From an uncultured Ruminococcus sp. (GTDB taxonomy: Bacteria > Bacillota > Clostridia > Lachnospirales > Lachnospiraceae), in contig FMEL01000003.1 of assembly GCA_900066355.1 (NCBI GenBank), positions 283,553 to 347,552 of the forward strand: 64,000 nucleotides of DNA. Reading direction: 5' to 3'. Positions within the stretch are counted from its first letter, which is position 1. Each line of letters begins with the position of its first letter. A program made the position numbers and the translations under genes. Below, piece by piece: positions 1 through 7,958 of the stretch. The notes under the pieces were generated by a model. The model saw only the letters and a program-made list of their open reading frames with translations. It had not been told where the DNA came from and made no database searches.

Positions 1-2810
1 GAGGTGTAGAATTTGTAACCCTTACAAGTGAGGCAGAATTTCTGGATGATGCAACCTATGGCTGGGGTTCTCCGGAATGGATCCATGATACAAAAGTGAT
101 CATTGAAGAGTGCAAAAAATATGGCATGAGCGTGAGCATGACCGGCGGCACTTACTGGGCTACTGCAAACCTTCCAAACATCACGCCCGATCAGCAGGAA
201 GCTTCTCAGGAGCTTGGCTATGTGACAGTAAACCTTGAGAAAACAGAAGGAACCAATACCAGCTACAGCGGAGTTCTTCCACAATGTACCCTTCCTGAAG
301 CCACAACCAAGCAGACGCTTGTTTCTGTTATTGCTGCCAAAGTAGAAGATTGGGGCATCCCGGCTACTGTTGATAAAGAAACCAACGAAATAACTGATCT
401 AGGTGTAAAAACCAAGATCAATACTGATTCCATGAAAGTAGTCACAGATCAGATAACTGCCAATGATGATGGGACTTATTCCATTGATTTCACGGCAGAT
501 GATGACAGTGATTATGCATTATTTGCATTTTATCAGTATGGAACCAGTGAAAGCTATGCAGCAGCCTGCACCGGACAGGGCTACACCATCAACTATTTTG
601 ACCCGGCAGGCGCAAATGCACTGATGTCCTACTGGGATGAAAATGTTCTCACAGACGATGTGATGGATCTGCTCAGTGAGATTGATGAAGCAGATCTTTA
701 CATGGATTCGCTGGAACTTATGACAGAGGGTGAAAATTCTACAAAACAGCTGTGGTGCACCGATATGCTGGAGCAGTTTAAAAACCGCAGAGGTTATGAT
801 CTGGAAAAATATCTGCCTCTTCTCATCCGTGAAACGCCAGATACTCTGCAGGGAATGGGCCAGTATCTTACTTATACATACGATTTTACAGACACAGATG
901 AGATTGATATGACTTATCTCAGAAATGATTTCTTCCAGACTGAGACAGAGCTTTATCAGGAAAACTGCCTGGATATCCTGCATGACTGGCTGAATAAAAA
1001 AGGAATGCATCTACGTGCAGAAAACTCTTATGGAAAAACATTTGAAGTTTCCCAGACAGTATCTTCTGTAGACTATCTGGAGACAGAATCTTTCGAATTT
1101 GCAGCAGATGTGGACTCTTATCGTAACTTTACCGGTGCCGCTCATGTATATGACAAGCGACTTTCCTCTGAATCCGGTGCGTCCATTATGACCAATTATC
1201 TGTGGAACAACGGCTATTATCGTCAGATTTTCTATACTCAGTATGCAGCTGGTATTCAGAAAACTGTAACGCACGGCTATTCTTCTGCATATGGCCCCGA
1301 CGAATCCGTTTCCTGGCCAGGCTATGAAGGTATGACTAATCTGATTGCAGAACGTTTCAACAAACGCCAACCGGCATCCATTGATTATGTAGATGTAAAT
1401 AATCATTTAAGTCGCATCCAAAAAGCCCTGGAAGAAGGTGTTCCGCAGGTAGATATTGCTATGATCCGCACTGATTACTATCTGAACAATCTGCTTACCA
1501 GCGTTTCCAGTTCCGGTGTTTACAATAATGCTCTTCACAATGATCGTGCTTACTACTGGACAGATCTTGGTCTTCAGGACAAGGGCTATACCTACGATTA
1601 CTTCTCATCTTATACTTTCATGGATGATGAAGTAAATGTATCTGACGGACAGATCAATTCCGATGGTGTTGCTTACAAAGCAGTTGTTGTTATGGAAGAT
1701 GAACTTCCTCTTGATGCTGCAAAGAAATTAAAAGAGGCAGCAGAAAATGGACTTCCTGTATTATTTGTAAATAATGTAGTAGAACATCCAAATAACTCTG
1801 ATGTTGACAAGGTTAATACGATTGCAGCTTCCACAACCGGATGTAATGATGGAAAGGATGAAGAGCTTGCAGCAGTTATTGATGAAATCAAAGCTCTGGA
1901 CAATGTAAAGACGATAGATTCCTGTGAGGAAGCCTTGGATGCTCTTTCTGAACTTGGAGTAACTCCAAGAGCAGAAAATGTAGAATCCAACCATAAAATC
2001 CTCACCAACATGAGAAAAGCAGATGATGCAACTTATCTCTATGCCTATAACTACATGTATGAAGACGAGGAAGCTTATTCCGGACAGATTTCTGTAGAGG
2101 GATCTTATCAGCCATACATTCTGGATACATGGTCTGGCAAAGTGACAAAAGTAACAGATGCTGTTTGTGAAGATGGAAGAACTATTTTGAATGTGACTCT
2201 TGATCCAGGTGAAACTGCTCTTTATATCCTGAATCCTGCTGAGGAAGCAGTTACAGAAAAGGTCACAACCGAGAGCACAGATCTGCAGCTTACCGACTGG
2301 AGTCTGACTGTAGATTCCTACACACCAGGAGAAAAACTGGAACGTACTGAGACCAATGAGGAGACAGGTGTTACCACTACAGAGGTGACTTACGATACCA
2401 ATCACGAGGAAATCGACGCCGGTACCCTCACTGACCTGGTTTCCTGGAAAGATATTGATTCAATTGGAGATAACGTGTCCGGAATCGGAACTTACACCAC
2501 TACTTTCACACTTCCTGATGATTTTGATGCAAAAACTCAAAATGTTGAATTCAAAGCTGACAGCTTTAACTATGGAACTGCCATGATTACTGTAAACGAT
2601 CAGAAAGTTTCCGTAGATATGGATACTGCAAAAGCAGACATCACAGATGCAGTAAAACCAGATGAAAACACCATTTCTGTCCGCGTAACCAGCAGTCTTT
2701 GCAATGTGGTAAGAGATTATGAGCCCGTTTTCTGGATCACTGAAGACACTGAACCGGCGGATTATGGTATGACAGGAAAAACTGTAGTCACCATAACTAC
2801 CACAAAATAA
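1..2810 (+). CDS. GH106-like alpha-L-rhamnosidase-type glycoside hydrolase, 5' partial
   Basis: The reading frame is open from base 3, upstream of the first ATG at 96, and continues without a break (…TYGWGSPEWIHDTK…), so the gene enters from outside the window and its signal peptide is not visible. Motifs match the GH106 barrel as I know it: a GWGSPEW strand, 'KYGMSVSMTGG', and near residue 205 (counted from the ATG at 96) 'YMDSLE' followed by 'RRGYDLEKYLP'. The last 130 residues form a beta-sandwich/galactose-binding-like domain ('GIGTYTTTFTLP', 'VTINDQKV'-type strands). The expected role is release of rhamnose or related sugars from plant or host glycans outside the cell. The family is recognised from motifs only and the substrate is unknown. 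Confidence 0.72.
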   Translation, partial: GVEFVTLTSEAEFLDDATYGWGSPEWIHDTKVIIEECKKYGMSVSMTGGTYWATANLPNITPDQQEASQELGYVTVNLEKTEGTNTSYSGVLPQCTLPEATTKQTLVSVIAAKVEDWGIPATVDKETNEITDLGVKTKINTDSMKVVTDQITANDDGTYSIDFTADDDSDYALFAFYQYGTSESYAAACTGQGYTINYFDPAGANALMSYWDENVLTDDVMDLLSEIDEADLYMDSLELMTEGENSTKQLWCTDMLEQFKNRRGYDLEKYLPLLIRETPDTLQGMGQYLTYTYDFTDTDEIDMTYLRNDFFQTETELYQENCLDILHDWLNKKGMHLRAENSYGKTFEVSQTVSSVDYLETESFEFAADVDSYRNFTGAAHVYDKRLSSESGASIMTNYLWNNGYYRQIFYTQYAAGIQKTVTHGYSSAYGPDESVSWPGYEGMTNLIAERFNKRQPASIDYVDVNNHLSRIQKALEEGVPQVDIAMIRTDYYLNNLLTSVSSSGVYNNALHNDRAYYWTDLGLQDKGYTYDYFSSYTFMDDEVNVSDGQINSDGVAYKAVVVMEDELPLDAAKKLKEAAENGLPVLFVNNVVEHPNNSDVDKVNTIAASTTGCNDGKDEELAAVIDEIKALDNVKTIDSCEEALDALSELGVTPRAENVESNHKILTNMRKADDATYLYAYNYMYEDEEAYSGQISVEGSYQPYILDTWSGKVTKVTDAVCEDGRTILNVTLDPGETALYILNPAEEAVTEKVTTESTDLQLTDWSLTVDSYTPGEKLERTETNEETGVTTTEVTYDTNHEEIDAGTLTDLVSWKDIDSIGDNVSGIGTYTTTFTLPDDFDAKTQNVEFKADSFNYGTAMITVNDQKVSVDMDTAKADITDAVKPDENTISVRVTSSLCNVVRDYEPVFWITEDTEPADYGMTGKTVVTITTTK

Positions 2811-2869
2811 TCACAGACCTTTCAGGATTTTTTCCAGATTGTCTGTAAAAAAGTTTCTTAACAGTTCTG

Positions 2870-2909
2870 AAAAAGGACGGTCGGATCAATTTTCCGGCAG
2901 TCCTTTTTT
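2870..2909 (+). terminator. Rho-independent terminator after the GH106-like gene
   Basis: A9-nt stem (AAAAAGGAC / GTCCTTTTT) encloses about 21 nt and ends in a run of six T on the plus strand. A-rich sequence on the other side means it may also serve the convergent minus-strand operon ending at 3002. Confidence 0.7.
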
Positions 2910-3001
2910 CAGCAATTATTACATGAATTTCCTTTTAACACAACATCATTTTCCGGAAATTCCAGCGGCTTGTGCTCTTTGCTCTTTTGTTCTGTTGCTC
3001 C

Positions 3002-4186
3002 TTACCTGATATCAATCCGTACCTTTTCTCCAACAGCTTTCCATTCAGAGTCATCTGCTGCATCGTACACTTTTCCTTCTTCTTCGGCATAGGTGTTATC
3101 ATCTAAATCATACTCTTTAGTAACGCTGCTTTCCATTATATCATCGGATTTCAGATAAAGCTGTAATTCCAGGTATTCGCTGTCAGGATTGGGAATCTCC
3201 GGTCTTTCATCATCTCCGGCAGTTCCATACGTTCTCCAAAAATCAGTCTTAAATTTCCAGTTACGACTGATGACTTCTGTTTCTGCATCGTCTCTCAGTT
3301 CATACCGCACCTTATTTCCTTTACTGTCCGTTCCACGCAATTCAACTTCATACTTCTGGAACAATTTTTCCGGCACGTCCGCTGAAATACTACTCTGTAA
3401 CTTATTCAGGAAAATATCTTTCAGTGTTACCGTGCCTTCTTCCGTCTGAACAGAAATATTTTCCAGTTTTTTATTCGTTGTCTGCTTCAGGATTTTTTCT
3501 CGCGAAATATTGAAATCAAATGTAAATTCTGCTACAGATTTCTCCCAGTCATCATAGTCAAACGCATTGAGTACAAGATGTACTTCGGAATTTTCTCCGA
3601 GATCTGTCGGTGCATGAAAGCGGTACTCCTGTACACGATCATATTCCTCTTCATCTCTGTCGGTATCTGCGTCTAATAAATCATCCACAGAATAAGGAGA
3701 ATATTCCGCATTCATATATTCATCAAGCTTCTGTCCATTTATTGTGGTTTTGTCCATATCAAGTGTAATTCCCGTATTCTTAAAGGATGAAATACTCTCA
3801 GCTTTCTCCTGCTCATTCTTTTTGGAATTATCAATTTCTGCATGCACCCTGAACAGTAAAACGCCCTCATCCAGAACAACTTCTTTTATGTTTACAGTGA
3901 TCCCCTGATCGATCTGGGACATGTTTAAAACCTCCGTGTAAGACTCGATTTCTTTTTGAAATCCCAGAGTTTCTCCTATAGATAAAGCAAGATTTTTAAT
4001 CGCGGCCTGTACTTTTGGATTCGATAAAACCGTTGAAATCAAAGCCAGGATCACACAGGCAGCCACCAGTTTACTCCAAAATGATGGTGTCCAGGCTTTT
4101 TTCTTCCCTTTCCATTCTCCCTCTGCTTCGCTGATATATTTCGGATCAATATTGCCAAATTCTTTTGAAAAATCGAATTTTTTCAT
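3002..4186 (-). CDS. DUF4179-type anti-sigma factor (membrane protein)
   Basis: This 394-aa protein has a cytoplasmic N-terminus of about 35 residues, one membrane segment (SKLVAACVILALISTVLS, about residues 38-55) and a large extracytoplasmic part beginning 'NPKVQAAIKNLALSIGETLGFQKEIESYTEVLN', the signature start of DUF4179. Its start overlaps the stop of the upstream sigma factor gene by 4 nt (ATGA), which indicates translational coupling. In this family the membrane protein holds the partner ECF sigma factor and releases it on an unknown envelope signal; that role is inferred from family and context. Confidence 0.8.
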   Translation of the reverse strand: MKKFDFSKEFGNIDPKYISEAEGEWKGKKKAWTPSFWSKLVAACVILALISTVLSNPKVQAAIKNLALSIGETLGFQKEIESYTEVLNMSQIDQGITVNIKEVVLDEGVLLFRVHAEIDNSKKNEQEKAESISSFKNTGITLDMDKTTINGQKLDEYMNAEYSPYSVDDLLDADTDRDEEEYDRVQEYRFHAPTDLGENSEVHLVLNAFDYDDWEKSVAEFTFDFNISREKILKQTTNKKLENISVQTEEGTVTLKDIFLNKLQSSISADVPEKLFQKYEVELRGTDSKGNKVRYELRDDAETEVISRNWKFKTDFWRTYGTAGDDERPEIPNPDSEYLELQLYLKSDDIMESSVTKEYDLDDNTYAEEEGKVYDAADDSEWKAVGEKVRIDIR

Positions 4187-4740
4187 AAGTGTTTTCCTTC
4201 CTTTTTTAAGACCTTCAACAGCTTCTTCCTGCTTCGGTACAGATTCATTTTCACACTTCCGACGGACACCGCATGCCTCTTGGCAATCGCCGCAACAGAA
4301 TCAAAAAACCAGTATCTTCTCACGAAAATATCTCTGTCCTCTGCATTCATTTTTCCAAGAAAATCATTGATAATTTCCAGCAGTTCTTTTTCTGCCAGCT
4401 GATCTTCAATGGTATAGGTAACACTCAGCTGATCCATTTCACCCAAAACGTCTGCCATATGTACATCCGGGCGCCTGTCAGCATATTTTTTGCGCAGGCG
4501 GTCAATGCTTAAATTTCTCGTGATCCTGCCACAAAAATGTGATAATACAGAAGGCTTCTTCGGCGGGATCAGCGACCAGACCGAAAACCAGGTATCATTC
4601 AGGCATTCTTCCGAATCTTCTTTATTTGTAAGCAGATTCCAGGCAATCTTATAGCAGTACGGATGATACTTGTCGCTCAATGCTTCGATCGCATGCTCAT
4701 CCCTTATCTCAAACAAAGACATGATCTCATTATCTTGCAT
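4183..4740 (-). CDS. ECF RNA polymerase sigma factor
   Basis: This 185-aa protein has sigma-70 region 2 ('YHPYCYKIAWNLLTNKEDSEECLNDTWFSVW…', about 25-60; 'FCGRITRNLSIDRLRKK' is the region 2.4-like helix) and region 4 with a helix-turn-helix (about 146-175, 'VAAIAKRHAVSVGSVKMNLYRSRKKL'). There is no region 1 or 3, as expected for ECF sigmas. The start ATG is preceded by GAGGAGGA. It is the first gene of a two-gene operon with the DUF4179 protein, which probably binds and inhibits it. Targets cannot be read from the window. Confidence 0.88.
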   Translation of the reverse strand: MQDNEIMSLFEIRDEHAIEALSDKYHPYCYKIAWNLLTNKEDSEECLNDTWFSVWSLIPPKKPSVLSHFCGRITRNLSIDRLRKKYADRRPDVHMADVLGEMDQLSVTYTIEDQLAEKELLEIINDFLGKMNAEDRDIFVRRYWFFDSVAAIAKRHAVSVGSVKMNLYRSRKKLLKVLKKEGKHL

Positions 4741-4836
4741 TTATGGGTTGTCCTCCTCATTTTTCTACTCATACTATATATCGTAAAAAAGCCCGGATGG
4801 TAACAAAAAAATTAAAATTTCTTTATAAAAGAACAA

Positions 4837-4970
4837 AGCGGACAAGTCCGCTTCAGACTCCCTGAATCCCTCAATCTTTGAGGGACTTGCTACGCTTTGC
4901 GCGCCAGATGCAGTCTGCTTCAGCAGACATATTCCTCACGCATCTGGTCGCATCCTCGCGGAGCGTTTTT
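4837..4970 (+). ncRNA. Folded intergenic element, copy A (candidate structured RNA or REP-like repeat)
   Basis: Four nested or consecutive stems are visible: HP1 AGCGGAC/GTCCGCT (4837-4852); HP2 TCCCTCAA/TTGAGGGA (4867-4885); P3 GCG+CCAGATGC (4901-4911) pairing with GCATCTGG, one bulged T, CGC (4940-4951); and HP4 GTCTGC/GCAGAC (4913-4928) inside P3. The unpaired strand ATATTCCTCAC lies between HP4 and P3'. The element ends with GCGGAGCG and five T, so on the plus strand it could end transcription. The same architecture with different stem sequences recurs at 46312-46434. Function and transcription are not established. Confidence 0.5.
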
Positions 4971-5013
4971 GTGTAATAGGAACATTACGAAGTAATTTCC
5001 TATTACACAAAAA
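4966..5013. repeat. Near-perfect 48-bp palindrome
   Basis: Arms TTTTTGTGTAATAGGAA (4966-4982) and its exact complement (4997-5013) flank an inner ATTAC-GAA-GTAAT hairpin, with a single bulged C at 4983. It sits downstream of the minus-strand nicotinamidase-like gene and upstream of the sigma operon. Neither strand has a T-run beyond the stem, so it is not a classic terminator. It abuts folded element copy A and may be part of the same mobile or repeat unit. Confidence 0.65.
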
Positions 5014-5091
5014 AGTCCACTACTCACACAAGCAATGGACTTATATTAATGATTTGTCAATCATATATTATTTTGATATTCTGTTTGAATT

Positions 5092-5613
5092 TTATCTGAC
5101 AATATCTATCTGGCACATTTTCATAGCGTTCAATGCATTTTCATGACTTTCCGGTGTCACTCCTGCACAACATGCCGCGTCTACTATGATCGGAACTTCC
5201 GGAAGAGCTGCCTTTACCAGAAGCGCATTGGAAATCACGCAGATATCCGTGCAAAGGCCAACAAATGTAATGCTTCCTATTTCATCATCAATGTTCATTG
5301 CCACCAGCTCAGCAGCCAGATCTGTAGAACCAAAAGTTTCTTTGTCAATCGGTTCTGTTTTTCTGAGGCTATCCAGTTCATTTCTGATCTGCCAGCCTTC
5401 TGTGTTCCGGATACAGTGTGGTACCGGAAGTTTTTTTCCTTCCTGTGTATCCAAATACCATGATTCATGAGTATCTCGTGTAAAAAGAACTGTTCCTTTG
5501 AAATTTCTGATTCTCTCTTCTACTTTTGGAACGATTGCAACAGCTTCTTTGGTTCCAAGGACACCATCAATAAAATCATTCTGCATGTCTACCACAACTA
5601 AAATATCCTGCAT
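5092..5613 (-). CDS. Nicotinamidase/isochorismatase-family cysteine hydrolase
   Basis: This 173-aa single-domain protein has the family's catalytic triad: Asp9 ('VVVDMQNDF'), Lys91 ('DKETFGS') and Cys125 ('CTDICVISNA'). Nicotinamidase-type metal ligands are present as Asp47, His49 and His66. The best guess is a nicotinamidase (NAD salvage) or a related amidohydrolase. It lies 33 nt downstream of the nitroreductase gene on the same strand, so the two are likely co-transcribed, and an NAD/flavin-related role for the pair is plausible. Substrate assignment is inference. Confidence 0.8.
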   Translation of the reverse strand: MQDILVVVDMQNDFIDGVLGTKEAVAIVPKVEERIRNFKGTVLFTRDTHESWYLDTQEGKKLPVPHCIRNTEGWQIRNELDSLRKTEPIDKETFGSTDLAAELVAMNIDDEIGSITFVGLCTDICVISNALLVKAALPEVPIIVDAACCAGVTPESHENALNAMKMCQIDIVR

Positions 5614-5646
5614 AATTATTCCCCTTCTCTTTTCTCTGTGTCATTT

Positions 5647-6147
5647 TTATTTCTCAATGAAATGTATTCTTTCAGGCGCAAATCGGTTCTGCTGAGGTCT
5701 TGTCTCTGCCGGATATCCCAGTGCAAACATAGAAAATACTTTCACATTTTCCGGAAGTTCCAGAAGGCTGTGGACTTCTTCCATTCGATCCTCCATCGGT
5801 GCAATACCAAACCATACTCCTCCGAGGCCCAGCGCATCTGTTTCCAGCCAGATATTCTGCTGTGCAATCGCCATATCAATTTGCGCAAAAGATGGTGCAA
5901 CAAGTCCTTCTGTATGATATACAGGAACAATAACTACAGGTGCCCCTGCTGCACATCCGGTGTATGGAGTTACTTTGGATAATTTCTGGATTTTTTCTTT
6001 ATCTGTCACCACAAAAAATTCCCACGGCTGCTGGTTGCATGCACTTGGTGCCTGCATTCCCGCCTTCAGAATCTCCATGATTTTTTCCTTTTCTACTGGT
6101 CTATCTTCATATTTTCTTACACTGATTCTATGAAAAATACTGTTCAT
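5647..6147 (-). CDS. Nitroreductase-family FMN oxidoreductase
   Basis: This compact 166-aa nitroreductase fold has the N-terminal FMN/phosphate motif 'HRISVRKYEDRPV' (about 5-17), 'APSACNQQPWEF' (about 33-44) and the C-terminal 'MFALGYPAE'. Such enzymes are usually homodimeric and reduce quinones, nitro compounds or flavin-linked substrates with NAD(P)H. It is the first gene of a probable two-gene operon with the nicotinamidase-like hydrolase. The start ATG is preceded by GGGAGCATG, a moderate ribosome binding site. Confidence 0.85.
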   Translation of the reverse strand: MNSIFHRISVRKYEDRPVEKEKIMEILKAGMQAPSACNQQPWEFFVVTDKEKIQKLSKVTPYTGCAAGAPVVIVPVYHTEGLVAPSFAQIDMAIAQQNIWLETDALGLGGVWFGIAPMEDRMEEVHSLLELPENVKVFSMFALGYPAETRPQQNRFAPERIHFIEK

Positions 6148-6330
6148 ATTACATGCTCCCTTGCTTATTATTTAAGATAGTTCTATTATAACATGTATAT
6201 TTTATAAAGCTAACAAATATCTTCACTTCATCCGCAATTAATTCTCACAATAACAGTTTTTTCTATCGTATTTTCCTGATTTTTTTGGTAAAATCATTTT
6301 AATTATAGGGACCATTATATATTCATTTTA

Positions 6331-6590
6331 TTGGCTTAAATTGGTGTTGCTCATATACAAACCATCCAATTTTATTACCTTCAATGACCTGCAAGCTACT
6401 TGCTCTATCACTGGCCAACCATTTTATCTAAATCATGTTGGTTTCCAGCAGACTTACTCTTTCCCTGGTCATTTAGCACCATAATTTTGGTTGGTCTCCA
6501 CACCACTTATCGTTTCCATAGTCATTCGGCACCTATATTTTCGTTGACCTCCAGACAACTTACTCCTCTCGCAGTCATCTTCTACACAAC
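6331..6590 (+). repeat. Degenerate tandem repeat, 53-bp period
   Basis: Units starting at about 6384, 6437, 6490 and 6543 align without gaps. Shared positions include GTTGGTTTCCAG / GTTGGTCTCCAC / GTTGACCTCCAG, then ACTTACT…, then GTCATT…GCACC. A weaker fifth unit may start at 6331. The period is not a multiple of 3 and no gene fits, so this is noncoding. It ends exactly where the integrase-like fragment begins. Nothing else is recognised between 6148 and 6330. Confidence 0.55.
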
Positions 6591-6717
6591 ACCACAGCAA
6601 CATTAGGGTATATCTACAATCCACTGACTCCTGAGGGAAGTCTGAATATCATGGAAAAGGCATTTGCCAACTGGTTTTGCCCAAATTTCCTTGTCACAGG
6701 AAGTCACAGGTTCGAAC
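6588..6717 (+). pseudogene. 3' remnant of a tyrosine recombinase
   Basis: The translation TLGYIYNPLTPEGSLNIMEKAFANW matches, with few changes, the last 25 residues of the intact integrase at 35100-36383 (…GYIYNPLTPEESLSIMEKAFAS); residues here are given as a comparison of short blocks GYIYNPLTPE, IMEKAFA. The nucleotide similarity continues past the stop codon through the terminator hairpin to the tRNA-Arg 3' end. The rest of the gene is absent. It is best read as the right-end vestige of an earlier element inserted in the same tRNA gene. Confidence 0.8.
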
Positions 6718-6733
6718 TCAATTTAACAAGCAC

Positions 6734-6779
6734 AAAAAAAGCCGGAAACCATTGATTTTTTTCAAGGTTTCCAGCCTTT
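6734..6779 (+). terminator. Terminator hairpin of the integrase remnant
   Basis: The stem GGAAACC / GGTTTCC lies inside AAAAAAAGCC…CCTTTC, and an almost identical hairpin follows the intact integrase at 36444-36489. It is part of the duplicated right-end block. Confidence 0.6.
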
Positions 6780-6785
6780 CGACAT

Positions 6786-6808
6786 AGCGTGCGTTAGAGG
6801 ATTCGAAC
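6786..6808 (+). other. Attachment site, left (copy of tRNA-Arg 3' end)
   Basis: A 23-bp sequence beginning AGCGTGCGTT and ending GGATTCGAAC is identical to 36494-36516, the 3' end and T-arm of tRNA-Arg. To the right of it the tRNA similarity stops abruptly (TTTCACCC instead of CCCCGACC). This is the pattern expected for the distal att site of an element integrated into tRNA-Arg. Confidence 0.75.
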
Positions 6809-6866
6809 TTTCACCCTTGCCCCTAAACCCGCATAGAAAGGAGGTTTCCGCTACCGTTTTTTCCCT

Positions 6867-6889
6867 TGTCACAGGTAAGTCACAGGTTT
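6867..6889 (+). repeat. Paired GTCACAGG direct repeats near the left att site
   Basis: GTCACAGG occurs twice, 11 nt apart, in the context TTGTCACAGG-T-AAGTCACAGG. The same double repeat occurs beside the integrase terminators at 6691-6712 and 36401-36423. Position and repetition fit recombinase or excisionase arm-type binding sites, which is inference. Confidence 0.5.
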
Positions 6890-7095
6890 TTACTATCATA
6901 TTCTTCTTTCAATTCTTCAGCCAGATATAACTCACTCATACAGTGCATATCAGATATACCATCACGCATCAACTGATAAGTCCCTGAATGATAAAAGAAA
7001 TCCAGTGCCGCGTCCAATGAAATTCCCTGCTGCTTTGCAAAACATTCAATGACACGACTATACTTCTTCTGAAGTAAAATTGGATTTGCGTTCAT
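6880..7095 (-). CDS. Small conserved protein, DUF3791-neighbour type
   Basis: This 71-aa protein has the pattern 'LLQKKYSRVIECFAKQQ…ALDFFYHS…YQLMRDGISDMHCMSELYLAEEL' (blocks), which I recognise as a small conserved Firmicutes protein usually encoded with DUF3791 and DUF3990 (ADP-ribosyltransferase-like) proteins. No DUF3990 gene is seen here. It overlaps the upstream gene by 4 nt. The function is unknown; a toxin/antitoxin-like cassette is a possibility only. Confidence 0.6.
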   Translation of the reverse strand: MNANPILLQKKYSRVIECFAKQQGISLDAALDFFYHSGTYQLMRDGISDMHCMSELYLAEELKEEYDSKNL

Positions 7096-7328
7096 ACTTC
7101 CACTTCCTTTTCTTTCATCATATCAAAAAGATCATCTACGATATATTCCCGGCTCTGAGTATGCAACATTTCATATTCTGGCACAATATAGCCATTCAGA
7201 ATATCACTCTTTTCTGTAAATGCCTGATAGACACGTGCTGCATTCACCCCCAGCTTTGCCGCAACATTTTCAATACAAAATACAGCAAATTCCAGTTCAT
7301 TGGAATTTTTGATTTTTTCATCTGTCAT
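7092..7328 (-). CDS. Small conserved protein, probable DUF3791 family
   Basis: This 78-aa protein carries 'ELEFAVFCIENVAAKLG' and 'YEMLHTQSREYIVDDLFDMM', the pattern I associate with DUF3791. Its stop overlaps the start of the 71-aa gene downstream (ATGA), so the two are translationally coupled. These pairs are common in accessory regions of gut Clostridia. The biochemical role is unknown. Confidence 0.6.
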   Translation of the reverse strand: MTDEKIKNSNELEFAVFCIENVAAKLGVNAARVYQAFTEKSDILNGYIVPEYEMLHTQSREYIVDDLFDMMKEKEVEV

Positions 7329-7378
7329 TATAAACAGAATCTACTACCAATTTTCATTCCATTCATACACTATCAAAT

Positions 7379-7819
7379 TTACACATATAATCCCGCAACA
7401 TTAACAAATTCCAACATGTTATGAACTACCTCTCCGGTATTCAAGATTTTCATCTCAAATTCACCATCTCCGAATTCCATAATATGCCTAAGATTAATTG
7501 TCAAATCCTTGCTTTCAGCAATTTTCAAGATCCATTTTGCACAGTTATCTCCACATACAGATGCATTAAATATTCTTCCTGTTTCATCAAATAACATTAA
7601 CATAATAGTTTTTACACTACCAGATAATTCTTTAGGCGAAATAGGGCCAAGAACCGGACTTTCAATCAAATGTGAACTTACTACATCCGATTTGTCCACA
7701 TCTCGGATAATCTCAATAGACCGCTTGTCCGTGATCCATTCATCCTCATAACGATTATCAAAATAAACTGGTGGGTAATAAACCGCTTCTTCCATTTTCC
7801 CCAGATATACGCTTAACAT
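7379..7819 (-). CDS. DUF4869-like protein
   Basis: This 146-aa protein includes 'SPVLGPISPKELSGSVKTIMLM', 'NASVCGDNCAKWILKIAE' and 'INLRHIMEFGDGEFE' (blocks). I recognise this as the DUF4869 pattern found in accessory regions of Lachnospiraceae. There is no signal peptide or membrane segment. It is on the same strand and 50 nt upstream of the DUF3791-like gene, so they may form one transcription unit. No function is known to me. Confidence 0.55.
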   Translation of the reverse strand: MLSVYLGKMEEAVYYPPVYFDNRYEDEWITDKRSIEIIRDVDKSDVVSSHLIESPVLGPISPKELSGSVKTIMLMLFDETGRIFNASVCGDNCAKWILKIAESKDLTINLRHIMEFGDGEFEMKILNTGEVVHNMLEFVNVAGLYV

Positions 7820-7958
7820 TCATCTCATCCTTTATCAATCCATATACATCTATTTGTATTAGAATACAATCTCATTACGCTTCATCAATAACATTTCTAT
7901 CAATTTTTATACAAATTGAAGAACATATCTGATATTAATATTTTCTTAGTAAATTTTC

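Noticed and set aside
1761..2405. Long antisense ORF inside the GH106-like gene
   Set aside because: No ribosome binding site, Cys/Ile/Phe-rich shadow translation and no family resemblance; the sense frame is clearly coding.
4966..5013. The 48-bp palindrome as a rho-independent terminator
   Set aside because: The T and A runs are part of the stem on both strands, so no unpaired U-tail follows the hairpin. Listed as a palindrome instead.
6331..6590. CRISPR array
   Set aside because: The 53-bp units vary along their whole length with no constant repeat and no unique spacers, and no cas gene is present.
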